Source: an uncultured Eubacteriales bacterium (GTDB lineage: Bacteria; Bacillota; Clostridia; Oscillospirales; Oscillospiraceae). Taken from it: DNA of 12,762 nt. The position numbers were made by a program, and so were the translations under genes. How positions within the stretch are numbered: position 1 is the stretch's first letter; every line of letters starts with the position of its first letter. Location: the NCBI GenBank assembly GCA_900554705.1, contig USIH01000049.1, forward strand, positions 1 to 12,762. Reading direction: 5' to 3'. Positions 9,001 to 12,575 of this stretch are shown piece after piece. The notes under the pieces were generated by a model. The model was not told where the DNA came from. It ran no database searches and saw only the letters and a list, made by a program, of their open reading frames with translations.

Positions 9001-9425
9001 AGGCTTTCCGCCAGCGTTGCGTTGGCCTCCATGGAGATCACATCAAGCGTACCGGTACAGGCCTCGAACGCCTCTGCCAGCGTGACGCAGTAGATCTGCC
9101 CACTGGTGCCAAACACCATCGCAATGATGGGCGCATCACAGACTGTGCAGCAACCATCAGAGCCTTTTACATGGGTATGCTCAGTCGCATAGACTGCGAT
9201 CGGTGCTTTCGTAGGTGCTTTAGTCGGAGTCTCTGACGGCCCCTCCGTCGGGGCCTCGGTGGGCGCTTCTGGCTCGGTCGGCTCGACCGGTTCGGTGACG
9301 AGCTGCTCCGTTCCGTCGGTGGGGTGCGCGTCCTCCTCCGCAAACACCGACGCGGGCAGCATGGAAAGCACCATGACCAGCGCCAGTAGAAGGGAGACAA
9401 TCCGTTTGTTCAAAATGGTTTTCAT
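1..9425 (-). CDS. Giant secreted modular surface protein (adhesin-like), 3' end outside window
   Basis: The minus frame starting at ATG 9425 stays open to the left edge: 3141 codons without a stop, so the C-terminus and any cell-wall anchor lie outside. The start is preceded by AAAGGAG seven bases upstream and begins a clear signal peptide (MKTILNKR, hydrophobic core, cut near ASVFA). Order from the N-terminus: Thr/Glu/Pro linker; five knuckle plus beta-helix-like modules (9180-5498); a double CxxC segment; Ig-like copy A; a sixth module (4697-3751); another knuckle; Ig-like stretches including copy B; a YDG-type segment (about 2500-2560); four YDG domains; Ig-like copy C; helical repeats at the edge. 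Such composition is typical of clostridial adhesins and other surface proteins. No catalytic domain was recognised, so the ligand is unknown. It is probably co-transcribed with the receiver-like gene 12 bases upstream. Frame and exported modular nature are secure; the adhesin role is inferred. Confidence 0.93.
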   Translation of the reverse strand, partial: MKTILNKRIVSLLLALVMVLSMLPASVFAEEDAHPTDGTEQLVTEPVEPTEPEAPTEAPTEGPSETPTKAPTKAPIAVYATEHTHVKGSDGCCTVCDAPIIAMVFGTSGQIYCVTLAEAFEACTGTLDVISMEANATLAESLTVADHRVAINLNGYTISGDGSITVDYTAEQDTAGFYISGNGGKIDVPVTVSANGSMEVYGEITFGRPLIVSGKMHFEGDDAKLGAVLVSDSAALTVKGDTSIGSLTIGEHAKVQLSGGTYNKISAPVTAKVSDLLASGYIFETAEGKAIAPDTLLSGITSYPLNVILCRHTELNADGTCTFCGAPAEAKIGEKFFGSFTEATTYANANPGSTIVLQSNVSLPGTTAPEDWPYIAADTTLDLNGKELDMVFVGKPDYDEYYDVTGVTPGSLTVTGSGYVSNAITLYGGEVTVNSGEINTLEVRAYVPCTAAITGGEVGTLRTGDENDNATVNVSVSGGTVKSVSSSAGTITFNGHTEAASGGTDPSWYVSSGKVILNDGTFNFTLRDCTGSLILNGGTFSKIELSLYGATTTLADLLGEGRAFYSEDGTVIKADELTTLTNVTVKAHEHPNFSDDGKCPECGAPCKHTTVDENGKCTGCGAQFAVSLQVGDSISYHNNFESAINAAPRNMSAPVTITLLTDSPAYDIWGGRNITLNLNGKHLLGDTVTINDHCKLTLTGSFDEFSLPLIVNGDANGTGELDRTGILVINPTGGAGVVETINAKAASRVTVLGGTINNLYIQTTDTMELDYIDLAGGTYQNISFPNISGNITLTDLLAPNCAFRCVEDFTKYQAGDFIDYGFQLDAKTLIRNLSVVPCEHPSVNEWKGYCGYCGKLYAAKITTADGTVRYLESLTTEDVDIAADGTVKLLQDVTAFIHVNDSCTIELNGRTMKWLSANYADEITVRGDGSVTNLFIGSENPETPHNTTLVLEKDSSGCAPTIGKLAVYNTVKTQLTCGTFNAIERADAAPNTRVADLLAEGYALTNAAGEVVNGYTNAILSTVTVTKHTHEFTKNAEGLDECACGVACAHETIGEDGKCNNCHYQLLVAALTFEDGTGAKFDNLTDAWEAAISFPGSTLKLLCDLTLDDSAEYFLAESGSFTFDLNGKTLEAEAQGYIFQIAGTANVTIKNGSIYNTFYFEPGQTQFFYGNGNAVSVKGGTAVLENLELTGGEGGSDDNYVKPCPIALQSSGNLTVTGCTLHGTLLLWVFDSATTVQIASTVIYGGLDYILLEGEKDPALIRGLFAEGNLLLTDEGKYIDLTDDAYWTFVTQGTVSFAQFTYSDSATVTPHTHTYENGFCTSCGAPCDHAGDDHSQKATYFKQAVCSVCGASYGALAEDTTAPTLSLTGDLAQKLIDDDTITFEKYFNREVTVTLTATDDSYDHAGFNAETDSVKLGYIVQCYQLPTTVLEDIYKSGGFTPMEGNTLTVPLHTYADAAPLMLYFCATDAAGNHTIIATEGFQFDTVAPVMEILSPASEILEDGKTYSYCAPEITLKVTDDRFDAENGLSVQFAAETLMTDADGNYIIVYKDGYNVQTVTATDEMGNKTSVTIRLYRSHSFHEDGTCANCGTKVEIVAQITKDGSSTYYDSLDAALTVAQADEYKGCTLKLLADATGTVKVSSGDFKINANGKTIEKLNVMKSAKLAVSNGTVTGTVITAKTATLTASNCIFKSKVTCNGNGEFLHSTFEDTLNARGDQVNVDYCTLNGTLTFSGGGTLQAGKVSGLITVNNGAVLDCSGSDGVHGAVLVKSGGKMYVHSGMKFTGNITVEADAELTLYAGEFAKLVANSGSTLTIKPIESNTVTITTAEIGKADKATLPTSVTFYAGVTFGEITVNGQLPIDCLADGLGYWDNDHSEITDGRNPILSNVTVVAHAHDCVWNTATHEKLCGCGYVAATDTTAPVISGVTDGGVYYGGIQFSVSDENEFTVTIDGSAVSSPLNTFTIEPDNRSHVITATDIAGNTVSITVSVMMTYRVTLSRGEGYTITGDPVAKYGQDYTFTVEIAEGYSKTADFMVDVNGRPMHSSSGSYTYDLVESELHITVFGVADITPPTVELTVGSSTFDSFAGNDTFTLFFKTAQTVTVNASDAGSGLKTIEYLLSETAFASADAVTGDWTALEPEDGTASFSIAPQQKAFIYVRATDESGNVQIIDSEGVVLYTDAEMRSSSVTYVMGSDAEPRFRVNLNGNRISAIYNGTQKLAESNDYTRYAYGDVKLNNRYLRTLAAGEYTIRVIFNPMGEGYVEHDGNDAPAELTIQLTVEKKAPTIDHTDYDGKTYDGKPIGNLTYNTDSDGAVTLEFKPTDADNTAYTTAAPKNVGTYTIRITVAESDAFQAASSTMTFEIYPREVTISGVAVADKVYDGTPDASITSTGIVSNAVSGDDVTVVTGKATFDDKNVGTGKAVTFTGFSLSGDAVKNYTLTAQPASVTADITAKEITIVGASVAATKVYDGTTAAMITSTGAPSENFDGENLTVKIGTAAYDNKNVGTGKAVTFFGFSLSGDAAKNYTLTAQPASVTADITSKQITIVGASVAATKVYDGTNAATITNAGNPSEICDGDELTVKLGTAAYTDKNVGIGKTVTFSGFELDGKDAANYKLTAQPADTTASITAKNLTIADLKVSDKQYDGTNAAVIEGTPRLVGVVEGDTLRLVNGVPTFENVTVGTDIPIRFTAFTLDGDAETVANYTLTQPTGITASIAEYLSDGTEYSVNSNDWINTDFVVTANDGWQLSRTDTADSEWTDTLTASDETADGTLTFYVRNTSTGVISTVVTEHYKIDKTNPTGEVTLNERSAFQTVLNKITFGLFFNSKVNVKLTADDDASGIQSILYYKSDKLLDETAVRALTDWTDGSNFDIPAEDMEQFVIYVRIEDNAGNVTYIGSDGVIFDTTAPEIIGVEDGETYYVTKRVAVDDENLASVTLNGEPVSEVFSLAGDTDATYIIRTIDKAGNETEITITMKPIRSITDAIEAITVDNVKSSDAETIETVERQVLDIAEPFDDEESTAEEWQQLVEAAAKCKALEERIAAVAAEIERITESVNGYDIDKVTSDDKADIEQLIADIDALLNGDNLTEAEREALEALKETAKSLLDRIAEVAAEIDRITESVNGYDIDTVTSDDKAA
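3..430 (-). repeat. Helical 68-residue (204-bp) repeats at the window edge
   Basis: The protein ends in the window with Glu/Ala/Asp-rich helical repeats. The motif ITESVNGYDID followed by VTSDDKA appears twice. At DNA level the same 20 bases start at 7 and at 211, a period of exactly 204 bases, and about 70 bases are nearly identical. The first unit (roughly 430-210) is more diverged on its N-terminal side, with 'EEWQQLVEAAAKCKALEERI' where the second has 'EREALEALKETAKSLLDRI'. They resemble FIVAR-like three-helix repeats of surface proteins. The array is cut by the window edge, so the copy number is unknown. Confidence 0.85.
690..1030 (-). repeat. Ig-like domain, copy C
   Basis: It starts at 'TNPTGEVTLNE' and contains 'ITFGLFFNSKVNVKLTADD', 'FVIYVRIEDNAGNVTYIG' and 'GVIFDTTAP'. 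After it comes a second Ig-like stretch ending 'TYIIRTIDKAGNETEITIT' (about 690 down to 490), and then the helical repeats. Confidence 0.75.
1260..2330 (-). repeat. Four tandem YDG (MBG-type) domains
   Basis: Four copies begin with a 'VTI/ITI/LTI' strand and carry (V/Q)YDGT, then 'KNVGTGK', 'VTF.GF.L.GD', 'NYTLTAQPA' and 'ADIT'. The YDG glycine codons lie at 2280, 2013, 1746 and 1482, so the period is 267, 267 and 264 bases (89, 89 and 88 residues). The three N-terminal copies are very similar at DNA level; the fourth is more diverged. YDG domains are common beta-rich spacers in bacterial surface proteins. A further 'YDGKTYDGKP' segment near 2500-2560 is a related but different unit. Confidence 0.9.
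2880..3222 (-). repeat. Ig-like domain, copy B
   Basis: It starts at 'TPPTVELTVGSS' and contains 'FTLFFKTAQTVTVNASDAGSG', 'FIYVRATDESGNVQII' and 'GVVLYTD'. It matches copy C closely in order and spacing of these strands, which supports an internal duplication. A structural spacer role is inferred. Confidence 0.75.
4960..5355 (-). repeat. Ig-like domain, copy A
   Basis: It starts at 'DTTAPTLSLTGDL' and ends at 'FQFDTVAP'. Shared with copies B and C are a 'TF..(Y/L)F...VTV.L.A.D' strand region, a variable middle, and an 'LYFCATDAAGNHT' strand close to the 'YVR..D.(S/A)GNV' strands of the other copies. Bacterial Ig-like and cadherin-like stalk domains in surface proteins end this way. It probably acts as a spacer. 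Confidence 0.7.
5364..5497 (-). other. Double CxxC segment between beta-helix-like module 5 and Ig-like copy A
   Basis: This stretch reads HTHTYENGFCTSCGAPCDH and, after a spacer rich in His and Lys, CSVCGASYG. Two CxxCG pairs with nearby histidines give enough ligands for a zinc-ribbon-like metal site. It directly precedes the TAP-type start of Ig-like copy A. Metal binding is inferred from the ligand pattern only. Confidence 0.55.
9190..9338 (-). other. Thr/Glu/Pro-rich low-complexity linker
   Basis: About 50 residues made largely of short TEP, TEA, TEG and TKAP units follow the signal peptide. Such stretches are usually unstructured spacers, and often glycosylated in surface proteins. The short repeats at DNA level may allow slippage in multiples of three. 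Confidence 0.8.
9339..9425 (-). other. Sec signal peptide of the giant surface protein
   Basis: Residues 1-29: a positive N-region (K2, K7, R8), a hydrophobic core rich in Leu, Val and Met, and a likely signal peptidase I site after Ala-Ser-Val-Phe-Ala. It is followed at once by acidic residues (EED) and the linker. The protein is therefore exported. Confidence 0.93.
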
Positions 9426-9437
9426 CTTCTTGCTCCT

Positions 9438-9785
9438 TTACACGCATTTTGCGATCGCCGCAGACAATGTCTCGGGCGAAATAGGTTTTTCATGAAAGTA
9501 GGCGCAGCCGAGCCGGTAGGACTGCGCGCCGAAGCCGCCGTCGTCCGAAAACCAGATCACCGGCACGTCTCCGCACAGCTCCTTTGCGGCCATCACGCCT
9601 TCCATGCCGTCGGCACCGTCCATCATGACCACGACGCACTGCGCCTCTCCCAGCCCCGCGATAAAGCTGTCGTAGTCCGCAAAGTCGGTAACGCGGATAT
9701 TGCGATAGCTGCAATCCGGCAGACCGGCAAGCGCCTTAGATAATCCTTCCCGATCCGACGCCGTTCCATATAAGATCAGCTTCAT
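9438..9785 (-). CDS. Stand-alone receiver-like protein with an incomplete acidic pocket
   Basis: This is a 115-residue protein starting at ATG 9785, five bases after a strong AAGGAGGT. The alternating pattern fits a (beta-alpha)5 receiver fold: LILYG, then VVVMMD56, VPVIWFS80, and HEK100P near the end. D56, S80 and K100 match the phosphoacceptor Asp, the switch Ser/Thr and the conserved Lys-Pro of receiver domains. The paired acidic residues after strand 1 are missing (YGTAS), and the loop after D56 is shorter than in the LytTR regulator across the intergenic region. There is no output domain. Its stop is 12 bases from the giant gene's start, so the two are probably co-transcribed. It could be a regulatory partner, decoy or pseudo-receiver. 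The coding call is firm, the fold likely, the function unknown. Confidence 0.85.
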   Translation of the reverse strand: MKLILYGTASDREGLSKALAGLPDCSYRNIRVTDFADYDSFIAGLGEAQCVVVMMDGADGMEGVMAAKELCGDVPVIWFSDDGGFGAQSYRLGCAYFHEKPISPETLSAAIAKCV

Positions 9786-9807
9786 AAAACACCTCCTTGC
9801 AGACACA

Positions 9808-9849
9808 ATTTTACTCCTACAGTGTAGCGGAAATGCACGCGCGCCGCAA
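9808..9849 (-). promoter_or_regulatory. Weak candidate promoter for the receiver-like / giant protein operon
   Basis: On the minus strand, TTGCGG (9844-9849) and TACACT (9821-9826) are separated by 17 bases, upstream of the RBS at 9791-9798. An alternative -10 is TAAAAT at 9808-9813, which lacks a good -35. The poor -35 fits a promoter that needs an activator. Prediction only. Confidence 0.45.
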
Positions 9850-9887
9850 GCGGTTTTGCACAAGCGGTCAAAAATCCGCACAAGCGG
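9844..9887. promoter_or_regulatory. Direct repeats in the divergent control region, candidate LytTR operator
   Basis: CAAGCGG occurs at 9847-9853, 9861-9867 and 9881-9887. The latter two are part of an exact 10-base repeat GCACAAGCGG (9858-9867 and 9878-9887) with a 20-base period, close to two helical turns. Read on the minus strand (CCGCTTGTGC), the copies sit just upstream of, or overlap, the candidate -35 of the leftward operon. LytTR regulators such as AgrA and VirR bind paired direct repeats about this far apart upstream of weak promoters. Binding is inferred from position and spacing. Confidence 0.5.
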
Positions 9888-9909
9888 CGCGTCCGCCGTT
9901 TTCCCGCCT

Positions 9910-9937
9910 TTGCTTTTTTGGAGACTTGTGGTATAAT
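9910..9937 (+). promoter_or_regulatory. Extended -10 promoter of the two-component operon
   Basis: A consensus TATAAT at 9932-9937 is preceded by TGG (9929-9931), an extended -10. A partial -35, TTGCTT, lies at 9910-9915 with a 16-base spacer. Transcription would start near 9944, a short leader before the RBS at 9951. Confidence 0.75.
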
Positions 9938-9965
9938 CGGGGTGATCAGCGGAGGGGGGATACGC

Positions 9966-10679
9966 TTGAAGATCGCTATTGTTGACGACGACCGCAAGAC
10001 CTGCGAACGCCTGTGCGCGTGCTTCGACGAGCTGCTGGCGGGTGCGGCTGAATTTGCCTGCTTTGAAAGCGGCGAGGCCTTTCTGCGCGCGTGGCAGCCG
10101 GAGGCCTTTGACCTTGTCATTTTGGATATGTTCATGCGGACGCTCACCGGCATGGAGGTCGCCCGCGCGATCCGCGCGTCCGATCCGCGCGTCCGCCTTG
10201 TCTTTTGCACCACGAGCAACGAATTTGCCAGCGAAAGCTACGAGGTGGATGCCTGCGATTACCTCCGCAAGCCCTTCAGCCGCGAGCGTGTCAAGGCGAT
10301 GCTCGACCGGCTCGATCTTGCGCAGCTGGAAAAAATGCGCGCCGTGCGGCTGCCCGACGGCGCGAGCGTTGTCCTTCGTGACGTTATCTATGCCGACTGC
10401 GCGGCGCACCGCGTCACGCTGCACCGAAAGCGCGGCGGCGACGTCGTTGTGCGCGCGGCGTTTTCGGAGGTCGAGCCGCTGCTGTGCGCCTATCCCTATT
10501 TTTTCAGCCCCACCAAGGGCGTGATCGTGAATTTTTACGAGGTGGCCGCGCAGACCGGCGACACCTTCCGCTTGAGCGACGGCAGTATCGTCCCCATCAG
10601 CCGCCGCAGAGCCAAGGAGGTCTTAGACGCCTATTCCACGTTTCGCTTTGGGCAGCTGCGCAAAGGAGGAATGCCGTAA
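9966..10679 (+). CDS. LytTR-family response regulator
   Basis: A 237-residue cytoplasmic transcription regulator of the AgrA/VirR type. Residues 1-120 are a receiver domain: acidic pocket D7-D8-D9, phosphoacceptor D54 in 'LVILD', switch T82 and K102-P103 in 'DACDYLRKPF'. Residues about 125-235 form a LytTR DNA-binding domain, with 'VIYADCAAHRVTLH', 'FFSPTKGVIVNFYEV' and 'SDGSIVPISRRRAKEVL'. The TTG at 9966 is chosen because GGAGGGGGG (9951-9959) lies six bases upstream and the protein then starts exactly at the receiver's first strand. An in-frame ATG at 9918 lies inside the promoter and GTG 9942 has no RBS. The kinase gene overlaps its stop by one base. The likely target is the divergent operon and possibly its own promoter, which is an inference. 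Confidence 0.93.
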   Translation: MKIAIVDDDRKTCERLCACFDELLAGAAEFACFESGEAFLRAWQPEAFDLVILDMFMRTLTGMEVARAIRASDPRVRLVFCTTSNEFASESYEVDACDYLRKPFSRERVKAMLDRLDLAQLEKMRAVRLPDGASVVLRDVIYADCAAHRVTLHRKRGGDVVVRAAFSEVEPLLCAYPYFFSPTKGVIVNFYEVAAQTGDTFRLSDGSIVPISRRRAKEVLDAYSTFRFGQLRKGGMP

Positions 10680-12016
10680 TGCCGCCGCTTTACCGGATCG
10701 CCGAGGTCGCGGTCTATTCACTGCTGAACTTTTTGCCCTTCCTTGTCCTTGCGCTCTATCCCTTCCGGCGCAGTCTGCGCTTTTCTCCGAAAATGACCGG
10801 CCTGCTCATCGGCCTTCTGACCCTGCTCCAGCTCCTGCTCGGCGCGTGGTCGGCTTTTTGGCCGAGGGACAACGCGGGGACGGTCAGCGCCGTCAGCACG
10901 CTGCTCTATGCCGCGTTTTATTTCCTTGCCGTGAAGAAGCACTTCGGCAAGACCTTCTTCACACTGCTGATGGTCTCCAATCTTGCAAATCTTGCGGTCA
11001 TCGCGGCAAAGATGCTCGAGGGGCTGCTTTTTCCGGCACTCGCGGTGCAGAGCTACCGCTGGTCGTTTTCCCTGACCCTTTTGCTCACCGAGACCGTCCT
11101 TGCCGTGCCGATCTTCCTTTATATGAAGCGGGTCTATACACCGGCGGTGGAAAAGGAGCCGTCCGGCTTCGAGTGGCGCTACCTCTGGTTGATTCCGGCG
11201 ACATTTTACGTGATGTGGTACTACGCCGTCTACGGCAATATCTCCCGCTCCAGTCTGGAAATTGCCCTGCGGCCGAAAAACACACTGTTTTTGTTCATCA
11301 TCAACGTCGGCGCGATCCTCATCTACTCCGTCGTCACCCGTCTGGTTCTGGAGCAGAATAAAATTCTGGAGCTGACGGAGCAAAACCATCAGCTCACCAT
11401 GCAGGCCGTGCAGTATGAGAATTTGCAGGAACGCATCGGCGAGGCGCGCCGCGCAAAGCACGACGTGCGCCACCACATTGCCCTGATGCAGGAGTACTTG
11501 AGCAGCGGGGATTATGACGCGCTCAAGGCCTATCTTGACGGCTATGGGAAGCGCCTGCCGGACGATACGCTCGTGCGCTTCTGCGAAAATGCCGCAGCCA
11601 ACGCCGTGCTGCTGTATTTTGCGCAGCAGGCGAAGAATAGCGGCGTGGACTACATTGTAAAGACCGATATTCCGCGCAATGTCGGCATGGCGGACACGGA
11701 CATTTCGGTGCTGCTCGGCAATTTGCTGGAAAACGCGCTGGATGCCTGCAAGGCGGAGCGCGGGGAAGACCGCCGGATCATCGTGCGGGCGGGCGCGGAC
11801 GGCGGTTCGCTCTGCCTCACGGTGGACAACACCTGCTCCGCCGCGCCGAAATACGCGGGCGGCGAGCTTGTTTCCACCAAGCACGCCGGTTTGGGGCTGG
11901 GCACGCGGTCGGTCAGGAGCATCGCCGCGCAGTACGGCGGCCTCTGCCGGTTCGAGTGGAAGGACGGTATGTTCTATGCCTCGGTGCTCTGCACGGTGCA
12001 TCGGGAGGAGGGATAA
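10679..12016 (+). CDS. AgrC-like membrane sensor histidine kinase (GHKL ATPase)
   Basis: A 445-residue sensor kinase and cognate partner of the preceding regulator. It starts at an ATG overlapping the regulator stop (TAATG), nine bases after AAGGAGG (10663-10669). Residues about 8-223 hold six or seven hydrophobic segments (roughly 8-28, 41-61, 70-84, 95-118, 127-148, 166-186, 203-223) and no large extracellular domain. A coiled-coil-like linker (224-255) leads to the H-box 'AKHDVRHHIALMQ', with H261 the likely phosphorylated histidine. The ATPase shows an N-box 'GNLLENALDAC' (N348, N352), a 'TVDNTC' strand and a G-box 'HAGLGLGTRSV' (402-412). This is the architecture of peptide-sensing AgrC/ComD/VirS kinases. 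No AgrB or AgrD partner is visible nearby, so the ligand is unknown. Confidence 0.93.
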   Translation: MPPLYRIAEVAVYSLLNFLPFLVLALYPFRRSLRFSPKMTGLLIGLLTLLQLLLGAWSAFWPRDNAGTVSAVSTLLYAAFYFLAVKKHFGKTFFTLLMVSNLANLAVIAAKMLEGLLFPALAVQSYRWSFSLTLLLTETVLAVPIFLYMKRVYTPAVEKEPSGFEWRYLWLIPATFYVMWYYAVYGNISRSSLEIALRPKNTLFLFIINVGAILIYSVVTRLVLEQNKILELTEQNHQLTMQAVQYENLQERIGEARRAKHDVRHHIALMQEYLSSGDYDALKAYLDGYGKRLPDDTLVRFCENAAANAVLLYFAQQAKNSGVDYIVKTDIPRNVGMADTDISVLLGNLLENALDACKAERGEDRRIIVRAGADGGSLCLTVDNTCSAAPKYAGGELVSTKHAGLGLGTRSVRSIAAQYGGLCRFEWKDGMFYASVLCTVHREEG

Positions 12017-12017
12017 C

Positions 12018-12548
12018 ATGATAGAGATCAGAAGGATCGACGCCGCCCATCAGGCGGACATTCGCCTGCCGAACGAGCCGTTTCGTATGTTCGGCCGGAT
12101 GCTCCTGTCCTATGCGGACGGAAAATGGAGCTATGAGGTGGAGCGCTGCGCGCCGGAGGACGAGACCGAAATGTGCTTTCCGGACGAGGACTACCGCTAC
12201 GAGGAGCAGTCGGAGGACGTGTTTTTGGGCGCGTATGACGGCGAAAAGTGCGTTGGGCTGGCGCTCCTGCGGGCGGGATTTTTCCGCTATATGTACTTGA
12301 GCGACCTTAAGGTGTGCGCGGCCTATCGCGGGCAGCAGATCGGCAGGAGGCTCATGGAGGAAGCGCGCAGGGTCGCGGCGGCGGAGGGCTATCGCGGCCT
12401 GTATACGCAGGGACAGGACAACAACCTCGGCGCGTGCCTGTTTTATCTGCGCTCCGGCTTCCGCATCGGCGGACTGGACACCGACCTCTACCGTCATACG
12501 AAGCAGGAGGGCAAGGCGGATATTATCTTCTATACCGAGTGCGAATAA
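12018..12548 (+). CDS. GNAT N-acetyltransferase, streptothricin acetyltransferase-like
   Basis: A 176-residue enzyme that probably transfers an acetyl group from acetyl-CoA to an amine. The ATG at 12018 follows GGGAGGAGG and lies one base after the kinase stop, so it is the third gene of the operon. The GNAT core runs from 'VFLGAYDGEKCVGLALL' through 'MYLSDLKVCAAYRGQQIGRRLM' (motif A, acetyl-CoA loop R104-G109) to 'GLYTQGQDNNLGACLFYLRSGFRIGG' (motif B). The 'QDNN..AC.FY...GF.IG..DT.LY' stretch and the 'NEPF' near the N-terminus match the Sat4/SatA streptothricin acetyltransferases as I remember them, whose length is similar. Motif A has Gln107 where Gly is usual. It could confer self-protection or resistance, or acetylate another small molecule or protein; its substrate is not shown by sequence. 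Confidence 0.9.
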   Translation: MIEIRRIDAAHQADIRLPNEPFRMFGRMLLSYADGKWSYEVERCAPEDETEMCFPDEDYRYEEQSEDVFLGAYDGEKCVGLALLRAGFFRYMYLSDLKVCAAYRGQQIGRRLMEEARRVAAAEGYRGLYTQGQDNNLGACLFYLRSGFRIGGLDTDLYRHTKQEGKADIIFYTECE

Positions 12549-12552
12549 AAAA

Positions 12553-12575
12553 CGCCGTCTCGCAAAGAGACGGCG
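12553..12575. terminator. Hairpin terminator, possibly bidirectional
   Basis: A perfect 9-bp inverted repeat CGCCGTCTC / GAGACGGCG encloses the loop GCAAA, four bases after the acetyltransferase stop. On the plus strand only CTTTC follows, a weak U-tract. On the minus strand a run of six T follows the stem, a textbook terminator for leftward transcription. It likely ends the two-component operon and may also serve a convergent gene from the right. Confidence 0.85.

Larger units (their letters stand above)
3751..9180 (-). repeat. Six knuckle plus beta-helix-like modules within the giant protein
   Basis: Six diverged modules of about 190-315 residues run 9180-8503, 8502-7664, 7663-6918, 6917-6351, 6350-5498 and 4697-3751. 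Typical parts are: a short HxH or C-x-H segment with a CxxC(G) pair; a helical 'DAxxxA' stretch leading to 'TLxLLxD'; an LNGK-like motif (INLNGYTI, DLNGKELD, NLNGKHLL, ELNGRTMK, DLNGKTLE, NANGKTIE); beta-rich stretches with GGT and 'LTVTG' steps; and, in several modules, a closing 'DLLAEGYA...G...L..VTV' leading to the next HxH. The LNGK and GGT steps resemble right-handed parallel beta-helices of pectate-lyase type, but no catalytic site was recognised. Copy A of the Ig-like domain interrupts the series between modules five and six. The repetition is visible in the sequence; the fold is inferred. Confidence 0.75.

Noticed and set aside
3751..9180. Beta-helix-like modules as active polysaccharide lyases
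   Set aside because: The LNGK and GGT steps suggest the fold, but I see no recognisable catalytic residue set, and the same motifs are frequent in non-enzymatic surface proteins.
4272..9236. Other long plus-strand frames (4272-6758, 6906-7925, 7938-9236)
   Set aside because: All share the same register opposite the giant gene and have the same shadow composition. The minus frame gives coherent domains, repeats and a signal peptide.
9841..9900. CRISPR-like or mobile-element repeat
   Set aside because: Only three short copies of 7-10 bases with unequal spacing (14 and 20 bases) lie between divergent promoters. This fits an operator, not an array or insertion-sequence end.
9918..9965. Upstream ATG (9918) or GTG (9942) as start of the response regulator
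   Set aside because: The ATG lies between the -35 and -10 elements, so it would not be in the transcript, and the GTG lacks an RBS. The TTG at 9966 has GGAGGGGGG at good spacing.
9786..10424. Longer N-terminal extension of the receiver-like protein on the minus strand
   Set aside because: The open frame continues upstream across the divergent promoter and into the LytTR gene. The ATG at 9785 has a near-perfect RBS and starts the first receiver strand.
10718..12497. Minus-strand frames of 433 and 194 codons opposite the kinase and acetyltransferase
   Set aside because: They are antisense to well-supported genes with conserved H-box, N-box, G-box and GNAT motifs. Their own products show no recognisable features.
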